From the NCBI GenBank assembly GCA_001769275.1, contig MEOQ01000005.1, positions 62,001 through 126,000 on the forward strand: a stretch of 64,000 nt of DNA, read 5' to 3'. Source of the DNA: Bacteroidetes bacterium GWF2_43_63. GTDB taxonomy: Bacteria > Bacteroidota > Bacteroidia > Bacteroidales > DTU049. A program made the translations under genes and the position numbers. Of the stretch, positions 43,322-51,591 are shown one piece after another; position 1 is the first letter of the stretch, and every line of letters starts with the position of its first letter. The notes beneath the pieces are model-generated. The model was not told where the DNA came from and searched no databases. It was given only the letters and a program-made list of their open reading frames with translations.

Positions 43322-46201
43322 ATGAAAAAATTATTTTTGATTATATTTGTGCTGATGACACTTGCTGTTTATGCCCAGCAGACCTTGCCCTGCACTCAGA
43401 TCGGGGTGAATAATCTTGGTGGGCAAAATCCGTACATAACCGGCAGTTGCCTTGAAGTGAGCAGCGATCTGCATGTGAATAACAAAAACGTGATCATGGA
43501 AGCTGACAACCGCATACATTTCGGGCCAGGCACAAATATTTCGCCTGTGCAACAGGGCGATTTGCATGCAAGCATACGCCCCAACGCACTTCAGATTGCG
43601 TGGATCGAGCCGGGAACGGTGGGGAGTGTAGGGCAATTTAAAAAATTGGAGCTGGGCGTAAAACTGAACAATGAAATTGAAGCATTGATTGATGAATTTA
43701 TTGCTGCCGGAAAATCGGATGTTGCACCACGTACGAATCCCAGCCTGAATCCATTTGACCCGGATGAAATTGATGTGTATGCAGAATTTTCTTATCAGCA
43801 AAATCCCGTAAGCTGGGCAGGGCCTTACAGGCAGAATGGTTTTTTCTTTGAGGATTTTGCAAGAAATCAATCAGATTCTGATCCGGCGAACTGGACATGG
43901 GATAATGTCCCAAGTGACTATCGTTTCAGAGTTCGGTTTACTCCAAAAAATACTGGTACATGGAAATGCAGAATAATTGCTATCGTTAATGGATTTGGAG
44001 AATATTCTACCAGTTTTTTTACTTTTAATGTGAATGAGTCTGACGGTCATGATTTCGTAAGTGTCGGGCCAAATAAACGTTTTCTGAAAATCGGCAATGA
44101 ACCTTTTTTCCCTGTTGGCATGAATCTGACGGATCCATTATGCTATGTTGATTTCAATGGAACAATTGATGATCCGACCGATGATTTTGATCCGTATGGG
44201 AACAATTGTTTGGGCTTCCCGGAATCCGTTTGGTCTGGAGCAATGCCATATCAGAAAGTATATACTATTTTTGAGCAAGAGCTGGAGGCCTTTGCTTCTG
44301 CCGGAGCCAACTATTTCAAGATGGATATTCTGCCATGGTTTTCAGATATTGAATTTGAACAAATTTGCAATTATTACAATCGTATGAATGTCGGCTGGGA
44401 AGTTGACAGAATAGTTGAGAAAGCTGAACAGGAGGGCTTGTTCATACATTTCAACACCTCGGTTCAGTATTATTTTCTAAAACCTGACCGAATTATGTGG
44501 GACTGGTCTGCGTATGGCGAAGCAAGCATTTCGGAAGAATGCGACAACAGCTCGGATGAAGGATATTGCTATAATAAGGATCTGGGTTTAACAGATCCCG
44601 AAAGTTTTTTTCTGGATTATCGCGCTATTAAATATTACACAAACAGATTGCGCTACATGATTGCCCGATGGGGGTATTCGACCAATATATCTGCATTCGA
44701 AACCATCAATGAAATTAATGGGACATGTGGAACAAAAGAAGTTTTTCTCGATGTGGCTGAAAATAAATGTAAAGATGTGCCGGGATCTGATTATGCCCCT
44801 TATACTCACGAAGCGTTTTTCAGACAGAAAGTCAATGCATGGCAAAGCAGTATGATTAATTTAATGATTACCTACATGGGACACGATAGGCACTTAACCA
44901 GTGTAAATTATTTAACCGGGGGCCCCAAAATTGCGGATGACCACACTTATTATTTAAATTCGCTGGATATTATTACTCAGCAGAATTATGGAGATTTCCC
45001 CGACTTGTATAAAAACAGTGTAAACATTGTCAATGATTTTCACAACAATGCTGATGCTGGTTCCGATGACCGGCCGCTTTGCGACAAACCATTCATTCAT
45101 GGAGAATTTGGTTCCGTTTCAGGATACAATTATTGGCTATGCGACAACGACGCCTCCTGGATCCGCGACCTCTGGATCGCTTCATTCACCGGCATTTGTG
45201 GCAGCGCACTGCTTTGGGATAATATGCACAAACGAGAGCTGTGGCCGCATTTCGGACGGCTACGGGCTTTTGTTGAAGGATATGATTTTGATGAAAGTGA
45301 TAATGGACAAAAAGGGTGGGTGCCTGAACACGACAGGCATGTAGATTATAAATATTACTCTATCGATACTTTTCCATATCTAATTCATAAACCAAAGTTT
45401 ATTGGCGTTGTTGAGACATTCTATTTAAAATCTCCTGATAAAGAACATGCAATAGGAATTGTAGAAAACAATACATATAATTTCTATACAAGCTGGTCTT
45501 GCAGCAATGATCCTTTTGTTGGTAATCAAAGAGCTAGAGAAGAGTTTGAACAAAAAGACGACAACTTTGATTCTGGCCATAATGATATTACAGATGAAAA
45601 TCCATGGACTCTTGTTGATGACGATATGTATTCAAGTAAAAGAACAGTTTCTTATGACGATGAGAAACTTTATATTAAAGATTTGAGCGGTTATGCCGGA
45701 GTCTGGGGGAAACGATATACTATAGAATTTGTGAGTCCATGGACTCTAAATGTTGTAGCAACAGTTACTGATAGAAAAGGTCCTAATGGAGTTCAGATAA
45801 AGTATCCTGATATTCGCGGGGTGCCTGAAACATCAATGTATCTGATGCGGGTTTATCCATATAGAAATAAATCTGCTGAAACATTTCCAAATGACACCAT
45901 TGCAGTGAAAGAAGTGTACAAAGAGCTGTTATTGGATTTCCAGAGCGATCAGGAGATTGCATCAGAGCCGGAAATTCGCGTTTACCCCAATCCGGCTAAT
46001 GACTGCTTGAATATTGAAATACCCGCATTATCGGGACTGGCCGACATTTCAATTTTTGATTTGACTGGCAGAATGATTAGTAAAACAGTTTCATACGATA
46101 TGCTAACGAAAATTGAAATATCCAGCTTCAACCCAGGCACTTTCATTTTGAAAATCACAACGGGAACCAATACAAAAACCATTAAATTTGTCAAACAATG
46201 A
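43322..46201 (+). CDS. DUF5060 glycoside hydrolase with T9SS sorting domain
   Basis: A 959-residue exported enzyme, probably acting on polysaccharides outside the cell. Signal peptide to about residue 19 (AVYAQ). A DUF5060 beta-sandwich lies at about 145-240 (VYAEFSYQQNP, FRVRFTPKNTGTWKC). A clan GH-A (beta/alpha)8 barrel follows (about 250-680), starting KRFLKIGNEPFFPVGMNL; the likely acid/base is Glu464 (FETINEING) and the likely nucleophile Glu595 (FIHGEFGS). The C-terminus is a T9SS sorting domain (VYPNPANDCLNIE, then FNPGTFILKIT and IKFVKQ). The segment at 45145-45320 is nearly copied at 47232-47405. Substrate not determinable. It lies 2 bases after the tail-fibre-like gene and overlaps the next lipoprotein gene by 4. 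Confidence 0.88.
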   Translation: MKKLFLIIFVLMTLAVYAQQTLPCTQIGVNNLGGQNPYITGSCLEVSSDLHVNNKNVIMEADNRIHFGPGTNISPVQQGDLHASIRPNALQIAWIEPGTVGSVGQFKKLELGVKLNNEIEALIDEFIAAGKSDVAPRTNPSLNPFDPDEIDVYAEFSYQQNPVSWAGPYRQNGFFFEDFARNQSDSDPANWTWDNVPSDYRFRVRFTPKNTGTWKCRIIAIVNGFGEYSTSFFTFNVNESDGHDFVSVGPNKRFLKIGNEPFFPVGMNLTDPLCYVDFNGTIDDPTDDFDPYGNNCLGFPESVWSGAMPYQKVYTIFEQELEAFASAGANYFKMDILPWFSDIEFEQICNYYNRMNVGWEVDRIVEKAEQEGLFIHFNTSVQYYFLKPDRIMWDWSAYGEASISEECDNSSDEGYCYNKDLGLTDPESFFLDYRAIKYYTNRLRYMIARWGYSTNISAFETINEINGTCGTKEVFLDVAENKCKDVPGSDYAPYTHEAFFRQKVNAWQSSMINLMITYMGHDRHLTSVNYLTGGPKIADDHTYYLNSLDIITQQNYGDFPDLYKNSVNIVNDFHNNADAGSDDRPLCDKPFIHGEFGSVSGYNYWLCDNDASWIRDLWIASFTGICGSALLWDNMHKRELWPHFGRLRAFVEGYDFDESDNGQKGWVPEHDRHVDYKYYSIDTFPYLIHKPKFIGVVETFYLKSPDKEHAIGIVENNTYNFYTSWSCSNDPFVGNQRAREEFEQKDDNFDSGHNDITDENPWTLVDDDMYSSKRTVSYDDEKLYIKDLSGYAGVWGKRYTIEFVSPWTLNVVATVTDRKGPNGVQIKYPDIRGVPETSMYLMRVYPYRNKSAETFPNDTIAVKEVYKELLLDFQSDQEIASEPEIRVYPNPANDCLNIEIPALSGLADISIFDLTGRMISKTVSYDMLTKIEISSFNPGTFILKITTGTNTKTIKFVKQ

Positions 46202-46635
46202 AATCAATAGTTTCCGCTTTACTGCTTTTGTTATTGCTTTCTTCATGCAAAAAAGAAACCCCCGATCTGCCGCCCGAATATGAATATCTCAAAGGAGAAT
46301 GGGTGGCGTATGAAACAACGGCATTTACTACAGATTATCATGGTGGATATATATCACACACAAAACCTGTTGAAAATTATGACAGAAGAGTGTTCTTTAA
46401 GGATGACTGTTATATAAGTTCAACTGAAAACATTGGCAGGAAGTACGATATTTCCAATCTGATTGTCAGAGAAAGCTATGACACCAATATAATCCATTTC
46501 GAAACCGGTATTAATTTCTATTTTCATATTAATGAAGATATGCTTGAGTTTGGAGGAGGCCTGTTGTTGTTGTTTCCGGAGATTGACAGTGAGGATATTG
46601 AGGGCGGCAGAACTTATTACAGGAGGGTGCAATGA
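46198..46635 (+). CDS. small lipoprotein, first copy
   Basis: A 145-residue lipoprotein: signal peptide ending in LLLSSC (Cys17), then KKETPDLPPEYEYLKGEWVAYE. A related protein lies at 48207 (SCEREDSLPSEYGYLVGHWVLD), sharing the LPxEYxYLxGxWV start. I do not recognise the family beyond a lipocalin-like small lipoprotein. It overlaps the hydrolase stop and the next gene by 4 bases each, so it is cotranscribed with both. A short AGGAGGG lies before the next start, inside this gene. Confidence 0.7.
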   Translation: MKSIVSALLLLLLLSSCKKETPDLPPEYEYLKGEWVAYETTAFTTDYHGGYISHTKPVENYDRRVFFKDDCYISSTENIGRKYDISNLIVRESYDTNIIHFETGINFYFHINEDMLEFGGGLLLLFPEIDSEDIEGGRTYYRRVQ

Positions 46636-47222
46636 AAAAAACTTTTCTGATAATGTTTCTGTTTTGTTGTTCTTCAGCTATTGCACAGACATACAAACTG
46701 GGCGTGCGGTGCGGTGTGCAGTATAATCAGTTGTACGACGTAGGCCCCAATTATAGAGTTCAATACGTGCCGAATTATGAGTTTCTGTTGTCGGAAAACG
46801 TGTTGCGCAAATGGAATTGGAGTCTACAGATGCAGCAAGGATTTGCTTCACATTTTTACATTGCGGAGAATAATAACACGGGCAAAGAGTTTTTCAATCC
46901 AAGAGCATTTGGGTTTCTGTTCGATTTTTCAATAAAGAAAAGCATATTTGGAAAGGAGAGTGGAAAGTTAATTTTCGCCCCTTATTTGGGATTGCGAACT
47001 TTTTTTTATTATAATACAACAGGTCAAGGATCAACTTATTTTGGAATAGACTGTTTTGAGTTCAAAAAACTTGGTTTTTTTGTTTCATGTCATATTCCAT
47101 TGAGCTTATATTCAGGCTTGCCAGACAAGTACGACCTTACTACTTATCAGCTTTGGGGATCAGAGCTGTTTGTCATTTCGACAGGAGTTGTTTATAAAAT
47201 CATTCCAAAAGAGAATGATTAG
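46632..47222 (+). CDS. small outer-membrane-like protein, first copy
   Basis: A 196-residue protein with a signal peptide (to about residue 19, SAIAQ). The mature part alternates hydrophobic and polar residues in short strands with many Tyr and Phe (FAPYLGLRTFFYY, FVISTGVVYKII), as in an outer-membrane beta-barrel. The paralogue at 48676 has the same length and a similar plan (for instance ITAGVQFGF at the end) but low sequence likeness. The last 8 bases overlap the start of the truncated hydrolase frame. Confidence 0.65.
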   Translation: MKKTFLIMFLFCCSSAIAQTYKLGVRCGVQYNQLYDVGPNYRVQYVPNYEFLLSENVLRKWNWSLQMQQGFASHFYIAENNNTGKEFFNPRAFGFLFDFSIKKSIFGKESGKLIFAPYLGLRTFFYYNTTGQGSTYFGIDCFEFKKLGFFVSCHIPLSLYSGLPDKYDLTTYQLWGSELFVISTGVVYKIIPKEND

Positions 47223-48210
47223 TGCTTTAAATAACAACGACGCCTCCTGGATCCGCGACCTCTGGATCGGATCATTCACAGGCATTTGCGGCAGTGCACT
47301 GCTGTGGGATAATATGCACAAACGAGAGCTGTGGCCGCATTTCGGGCGTTTGCGGGCTTTTGTGGCAGGGTATGATTTTGATGAAAGCGATAATGGACAA
47401 AAGGGCTGGATACCGTATCATGATTATGATGAAATGCACTACGAAAACTGGGTTCGCAAACCCGGTATTGTCGATTTATTTTATCTACGCTCACCCGATA
47501 AATTAAGAGCTGTAGGTGCGCTGGCAAACCGCACCTTTAATTTTTATACGCAATGGGATGTGGCGAAGTGTGATACGTTTAAATGGGGTAAATCACAAGA
47601 TTCTTTGGATTTTGAATTAATTGAGAACCCTAATACTGATACTTGGAATGATCAAGCATACAATATTGCGAAGACTGCATATAATATTAATGAGGCCATG
47701 CAGGCAGATGTTAAATCAAAGAAGAGATACATTGTAACATATTTCAATGCATTTACATTACAAGTCGTTGGTAGCGAAGAAAAGTATAGCGCAACTGGAA
47801 AACTAAACCTGAATTTCCCATTTACCACAGGAACCTCTTCCCGCCCTATTATTCTGTTCACAGTCGAGCCGAAGAACAAGGATAAAAGTGCAGAACAACA
47901 TTTGGATTCGATAAGAAAACAAATAAACGCAGTTACTAATGATTTTCAAATTATTGAAACTAATAATTTTGATATCAGAGAAGCTCGGATTTTCCCTAAT
48001 CCGGCGGGAGAATATATTAACATTGAGTTGCCGGGAAATGAAGCAAATTGCAGGATTGAACTTCTCTCTTCAACTGGAATGTTAGTTATATCAGATGAAT
48101 TTTTCGATATTGTATATAAGCTCTCACTTGATGGGATAGATCGGGGATTGTTTATTTTGCGTTTGGCGTATAATCAGAAAATTGAAACATTTAAACTGAT
48201 AGTTGAATGA
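47215..48210 (+). pseudogene. truncated copy of the DUF5060 hydrolase gene
   Basis: A 331-residue frame whose first part is nearly the same as residues 609 onward of the hydrolase at 43322: NDASWIRDLW, GICGSALLWDNMHKRELWPH, RLRAF and FDESDNGQKGW. It starts after the nucleophile Glu, so the signal peptide, DUF5060 domain, both catalytic glutamates and most of the barrel are missing. It keeps a T9SS sorting domain (IFPNPAGEYINIE, then LFILRLAY and FKLIVE), which cannot work without a signal peptide. The frame otherwise opens to a TTG at 47170; the first ATG is at 47215. Best seen as a gene fragment left by partial duplication or deletion. Confidence 0.8.
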
Positions 48211-48674
48211 AAAAGTGTCTTTATATATCTGTAATTATTTTGGGGTTTATTTCTTGTGAACGAGAAGATTCATTGCCATCCGAATATGGATATTTGGTTG
48301 GGCACTGGGTTTTGGACAGCTGCATTCTTACTCATAATCCAACTTCTATAACTGAATACAAGGATACGATATCTTTAGATTCATTAGGGTACAATCTGCA
48401 ATTTGTTTTCAATAAAACAGGGTTCACGGAGTATATTGAAAACACAGTTGTGGTTGAGACAAAAGATATTGAGTCAGTTGATATTAATATTGTTGATGAT
48501 TCTTCCGGAATAGCAAGTATTGGATATTACATTATTTATCGCACAAATGAACCTTTTGTAACCAATGCATTATCAATTGGGTATGTCTGTAGCACAGATG
48601 TTCTCAAATATAGTTATGTGAGTGATTATGTGTCGTATTCTACAAGACACTTGTTTGTTTTTAAAAGACAATAA
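48207..48674 (+). CDS. small lipoprotein, second copy
   Basis: A 155-residue lipoprotein (signal MKKCLYISVIILGFISC, Cys17 at the lipobox), followed by EREDSLPSEYGYLVGHWVLD. It is a paralogue of the lipoprotein at 46198 and holds the same place: just after a hydrolase (here truncated) and just before an outer-membrane-like gene. Its ATG overlaps the truncated hydrolase stop by 4 bases. Function unknown. Confidence 0.7.
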   Translation: MKKCLYISVIILGFISCEREDSLPSEYGYLVGHWVLDSCILTHNPTSITEYKDTISLDSLGYNLQFVFNKTGFTEYIENTVVVETKDIESVDINIVDDSSGIASIGYYIIYRTNEPFVTNALSIGYVCSTDVLKYSYVSDYVSYSTRHLFVFKRQ

Positions 48675-48675
48675 C

Positions 48676-49266
48676 ATGAAAAAGGCACTTGTTTGTTTTC
48701 TCTTTGTTTCTTCTATGCTTTGTGAAAATTCGGCTCAGAAATTATCGTATTCTTGCGGGTTTAGCTATATTTTTCAATACCCAAACGGTCCAAATATCAG
48801 CAACAACGCATTACCCAATGCAGAAGGAAAAATTTCATATTCGTTTATTAATGCAGAATATTTGAAAATTAATGCAGGTATTGGCGTTGCCACACACAAT
48901 TTTTTACTGAAAGACATTTCGGAAAATAGAACTTACTCATACTTCCGCGCAGAACCATTTGCATCATTGTCGATTATTGGTTGTTTGTCCGAAGAGAACA
49001 ATTTTCTGGTTCATGGAATATATGCCGGAGTTCGCGCCGGTTTTTTCAATCAATGGAATTTTAATCCTTCGTGGCAGGCCGGGCTGATATCCAAACCATT
49101 CGGAAAAGTCAGGTTTTACATGCAGTTCAGTAAATTGTTGTATTATTCAATTCCAGACAATAATTATCTTTTATTCGATTTTAAAGACAATTATTATCCC
49201 CTCGGCAACGAGCGCTGGAGCATCACAGCGGGGGTACAGTTTGGGTTTAGGAAGAAAAAAGAGTAA
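48676..49266 (+). CDS. small outer-membrane-like protein, second copy
   Basis: A 196-residue exported protein starting MKKALVCFLFVSSMLCENSAQ; the ATG at 48676 is chosen over the longer frame from 48622, which only overlaps the previous gene. Strand-like segments (ISYSFINAEYLKINAGIG, shown in part; FYMQFSKLLYYSI; ITAGVQFGFRKKKE) suggest an outer-membrane beta-barrel. It equals the 46632 product in length and position, but the sequences are only loosely alike. Last gene of accessory locus 2. Confidence 0.65.
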   Translation: MKKALVCFLFVSSMLCENSAQKLSYSCGFSYIFQYPNGPNISNNALPNAEGKISYSFINAEYLKINAGIGVATHNFLLKDISENRTYSYFRAEPFASLSIIGCLSEENNFLVHGIYAGVRAGFFNQWNFNPSWQAGLISKPFGKVRFYMQFSKLLYYSIPDNNYLLFDFKDNYYPLGNERWSITAGVQFGFRKKKE

Positions 49267-49340
49267 GGATTACTGTTGGGGGATAGAAGCTTTTGTTAAG
49301 GTTGCAACACAAAGCGCAAAGCAAATCACTTGAAGTTTAA

Positions 49341-49398
49341 TGCTTAATGTTTAAAGAGTGCACAATTTCTTATGCTTTACAACTTTAAGCTTTAAGCA
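49341..49398. repeat. imperfect inverted repeat between convergent genes
   Basis: TGCTTAATGTTTAAAG (49341-49356) and CTTTAAGCTTTAAGCA (49383-49398) pair with a few mismatches. It could act as a weak transcription end for both convergent genes; there is no clear T-run. Confidence 0.4.
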
Positions 49399-49407
49399 AT
49401 TTGAAAA

Positions 49408-49935
49408 TTATTCTTCTGGGCTTGAAACAGGAGTTCCTTTTTCGGTGTCTGACATCACCTGCATGATAAAGGGCATCACCAGCGGTGCTACGGCACCAAC
49501 GGGCTTGTAGAGCAGACTTCCTTCGCGGGTTTCTTTTTTCAGAAATATTCCGTGTGGATCGGCGGAATTGATGAAATTGATAAGAAGACTCAGGATTAGA
49601 ATAAATTTAATGCTTGCGAAAGCCGCACCGATAATGCGATTCACGATTCCGAGACTTAGGTTTTTTACAGCATTCTCAGCCATGCGTGCAACAAGAAAAA
49701 CAAGAATAAGGGCTCCAAGAAAGGCCACCATAAAAGCAATCAGCTGTGTATGTTGCTCATTGGTGCCGAATATATCAGCAATAAAACCACCAATCCATTT
49801 GCTCAGATAAAGTCCAGCAAGTACACCAAGAACAAGCGCTGCAATCTGCGCCAGTTCATGAATCAATCCTTTCGAAAAACCTTTGTATATGCCCCAGCCG
49901 AGGGGGATCAGCAGTACAATGTCAATCAGATTCAC
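49408..49935 (-). CDS. CvpA family membrane protein
   Basis: A 175-residue inner-membrane protein of the CvpA group with four hydrophobic helices (about residues 4-20, 28-52, 66-86, 103-125), start MNLIDIVLLIPLGWGIYKGF and LAQIAALVLGVLAGL. CvpA proteins have been linked to colicin V export and to envelope stress, without a clear biochemical role. The start is a GTG at 49935 overlapping the ATP-binding gene stop by 4 bases (GTGA), so it is translationally coupled to the ABC transporter pair upstream. Confidence 0.85.
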   Translation of the reverse strand: MNLIDIVLLIPLGWGIYKGFSKGLIHELAQIAALVLGVLAGLYLSKWIGGFIADIFGTNEQHTQLIAFMVAFLGALILVFLVARMAENAVKNLSLGIVNRIIGAAFASIKFILILSLLINFINSADPHGIFLKKETREGSLLYKPVGAVAPLVMPFIMQVMSDTEKGTPVSSPEE

Positions 49936-50684
49936 AATTTTCCTTTTAAGTGTCGGGTTAATTGAGTTGCGAAAACAAAGTCATTCAGTTCGGTGTTGTC
50001 TGCATGCAGAATTTCTTTGTTGGTCCCTTTCCACCACAGATTTCCCTTGTAAATGAAAGAAACCTTGTCGCCAATTTCAATCACTGAATTCATGTCGTGG
50101 GTATTGATGACGGTGGTCATCTTAAATTCATTAGTGAGCTCGCTAATGAGTTGATCAATCAGGATTGATGTTTTAGGGTCGAGACCTGAATTGGGTTCGT
50201 CGCAAAAAAGATATCTCGGGTTCATAACGATGGCACGGGCAATGGCAACGCGTTTTTTCATGCCACCGCTTATTTCGGAAGGCATGAGTTTGTTTGAATG
50301 CTGCAAATCGACTCTGCGGAGACAGAAGTTAACGCGTTCCTTTTTTTGTTGCCGTGTCTGATTTGTAAACATGTTGAGCGGAAACATTACGTTTTCTTCC
50401 ACTGTCATGGAGTCAAAAAGAGCACCGCCCTGAAAAACAGTACCTATTTCCTGTCGGATTTTTTTCTGATCATATTCATTCATCGCAGTGAAGTTCCGCT
50501 CGTCGAAAAAAATCTCTCCGTTATCAACCTTATGAAGACCAAGCAAACACTTCAATAGAACTGTTTTGCCTGAACCGCTTTGCCCAATAATCAGATTGTT
50601 TTTGCCGGGTTCAAGTTTTACTGAAATGTTTTTCAGCACCTGTTTTCCATCGAAGCTTTTGTTGATATTGCGGACTTCGATCAT
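49932..50684 (-). CDS. ABC transporter ATP-binding protein, MlaF-like
   Basis: A 250-residue ABC ATPase with Walker A GQSGSGKT (residues 34-41), signature SGGMKKRVAIARA and Walker B YLFCDEPNSGLD. The SGGMxKR signature is typical of the MlaF/Ttg2A group, which powers phospholipid transport to or from the outer membrane. The partner permease of the MlaE family is directly upstream (4-base ATGA overlap). An MlaD-type substrate-binding gene is not adjacent, so the full complex must include a protein encoded elsewhere. Confidence 0.9.
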   Translation of the reverse strand: MIEVRNINKSFDGKQVLKNISVKLEPGKNNLIIGQSGSGKTVLLKCLLGLHKVDNGEIFFDERNFTAMNEYDQKKIRQEIGTVFQGGALFDSMTVEENVMFPLNMFTNQTRQQKKERVNFCLRRVDLQHSNKLMPSEISGGMKKRVAIARAIVMNPRYLFCDEPNSGLDPKTSILIDQLISELTNEFKMTTVINTHDMNSVIEIGDKVSFIYKGNLWWKGTNKEILHADNTELNDFVFATQLTRHLKGKL

Positions 50685-51427
50685 GTGAGCAGGATTTGAG
50701 TGAGAATAACGTTGAACAGAATGATCATAATACTGCTCTGAACCACGGCTTTTGTGCTTGCTCGACCAACTTCGAGTGCTCCGCCGCTCACAGAATATCC
50801 AAAAAAGGAACTGACAGATGTGATGATAAATGCAAAGAAAAGAGATTTGATCAACGAATAGAAAACTTCGAAAGGAATAAAGAATGAACGTACGCCGAGC
50901 ATGTAGGTATCAACGCTGAAAAGGCCAGTGAGAACGGCCACCATATAACCACCCATAACACCCAGAAACATTGAAATAACAACCAATACCGGGAAAATAA
51001 GAACAAAGGCAACAATTTTTGGCAAAATGAGAAAGTTGGCCGAATTGATGCCCATTACATCCAGCGCATCAACTTGTTCGGTAACGCGCATGGTTCCCAG
51101 CTCGCTGGCAATGCGCGAGCCGACTTTTCCAGCCATGATAAGACTCATGATGGTTGCAGAAAATTCAAGAACAATGGAGGAACGGGTAATATACCCGATT
51201 GTATAACGCGGAATCAGCGGACTATCGATGCTGTATGCGGTTTGCATGGCTAAAACGGCGCCCATGAAAACGCTGATAATGGCTATGATTCCTACGGATT
51301 CAATTCCCAGCAGTTTGAATTCGATGAATACCTGATTGCGAAACTGGTCCATGCGGTCCGGCTTTTTGAAAACCCGAAGCATGAGCATGAGATATTCGCC
51401 AATACTGATAATAGATCTTCGAATCAT
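50681..51427 (-). CDS. MlaE-family ABC transporter permease
   Basis: A 248-residue inner-membrane protein of the MlaE/YrbE family with five or six hydrophobic segments. Characteristic pieces include SVGIIAIISVFMGAVLAMQ, the loop AGKVGSRIASELGTMRVTEQ with DALDVMGIN, and GGALEVGRASTKAVVQS near the end. With the MlaF-like ATPase encoded directly downstream it forms the core of a lipid ABC transporter for outer-membrane lipid balance. First gene of the three-gene operon ending in the CvpA gene. Confidence 0.92.
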   Translation of the reverse strand: MIRRSIISIGEYLMLMLRVFKKPDRMDQFRNQVFIEFKLLGIESVGIIAIISVFMGAVLAMQTAYSIDSPLIPRYTIGYITRSSIVLEFSATIMSLIMAGKVGSRIASELGTMRVTEQVDALDVMGINSANFLILPKIVAFVLIFPVLVVISMFLGVMGGYMVAVLTGLFSVDTYMLGVRSFFIPFEVFYSLIKSLFFAFIITSVSSFFGYSVSGGALEVGRASTKAVVQSSIMIILFNVILTQILLT

Positions 51428-51459
51428 GATGCGAATTTAGGAAAAAAAAATAACTAATA

Positions 51460-51555
51460 GAGGCTGTCTCAAAATTCAAACTTCGGTGGCTTCCTTCAGA
51501 ATCAAAAATCAAAAATCGGATATCTCAATTCATCCGAAGTTCTGTTTCTCAGAGA
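51460..51555. other. possible short element with TIR-like ends
   Basis: The left end GAGGCTGTCTCAAAA resembles the ends of the MITE-like elements at 24359 and 56847, and the right end has TCAGAGACGAATT with GTCTC in complement. Both ends also share AACTTCGG in inverse orientation (51479-51486 and near 51533-51540). It lies upstream of serS. The match is partial and may be chance or a different, decayed element. Confidence 0.3.
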
Positions 51556-51568
51556 CGAATTAAAATGG

Positions 51569-51576
51569 TATTTTTG
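51569..51576 (+). promoter_or_regulatory. -7 promoter element of serS
   Basis: TATTTTTG matches TAnnTTTG, 15 bases before the serS ATG at 51592. It lies downstream of the alternative ATG at 51565, which argues against that start. Confidence 0.55.
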
Positions 51577-51591
51577 CAAAAAATTACTTTC

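Noticed and set aside
46621-46631. AGGAGGG just before the ATG at 46632, looking like a Shine-Dalgarno site
   Set aside because: It lies in the coding end of the previous gene, and other starts in this window show no such motif, as expected for Bacteroidota.
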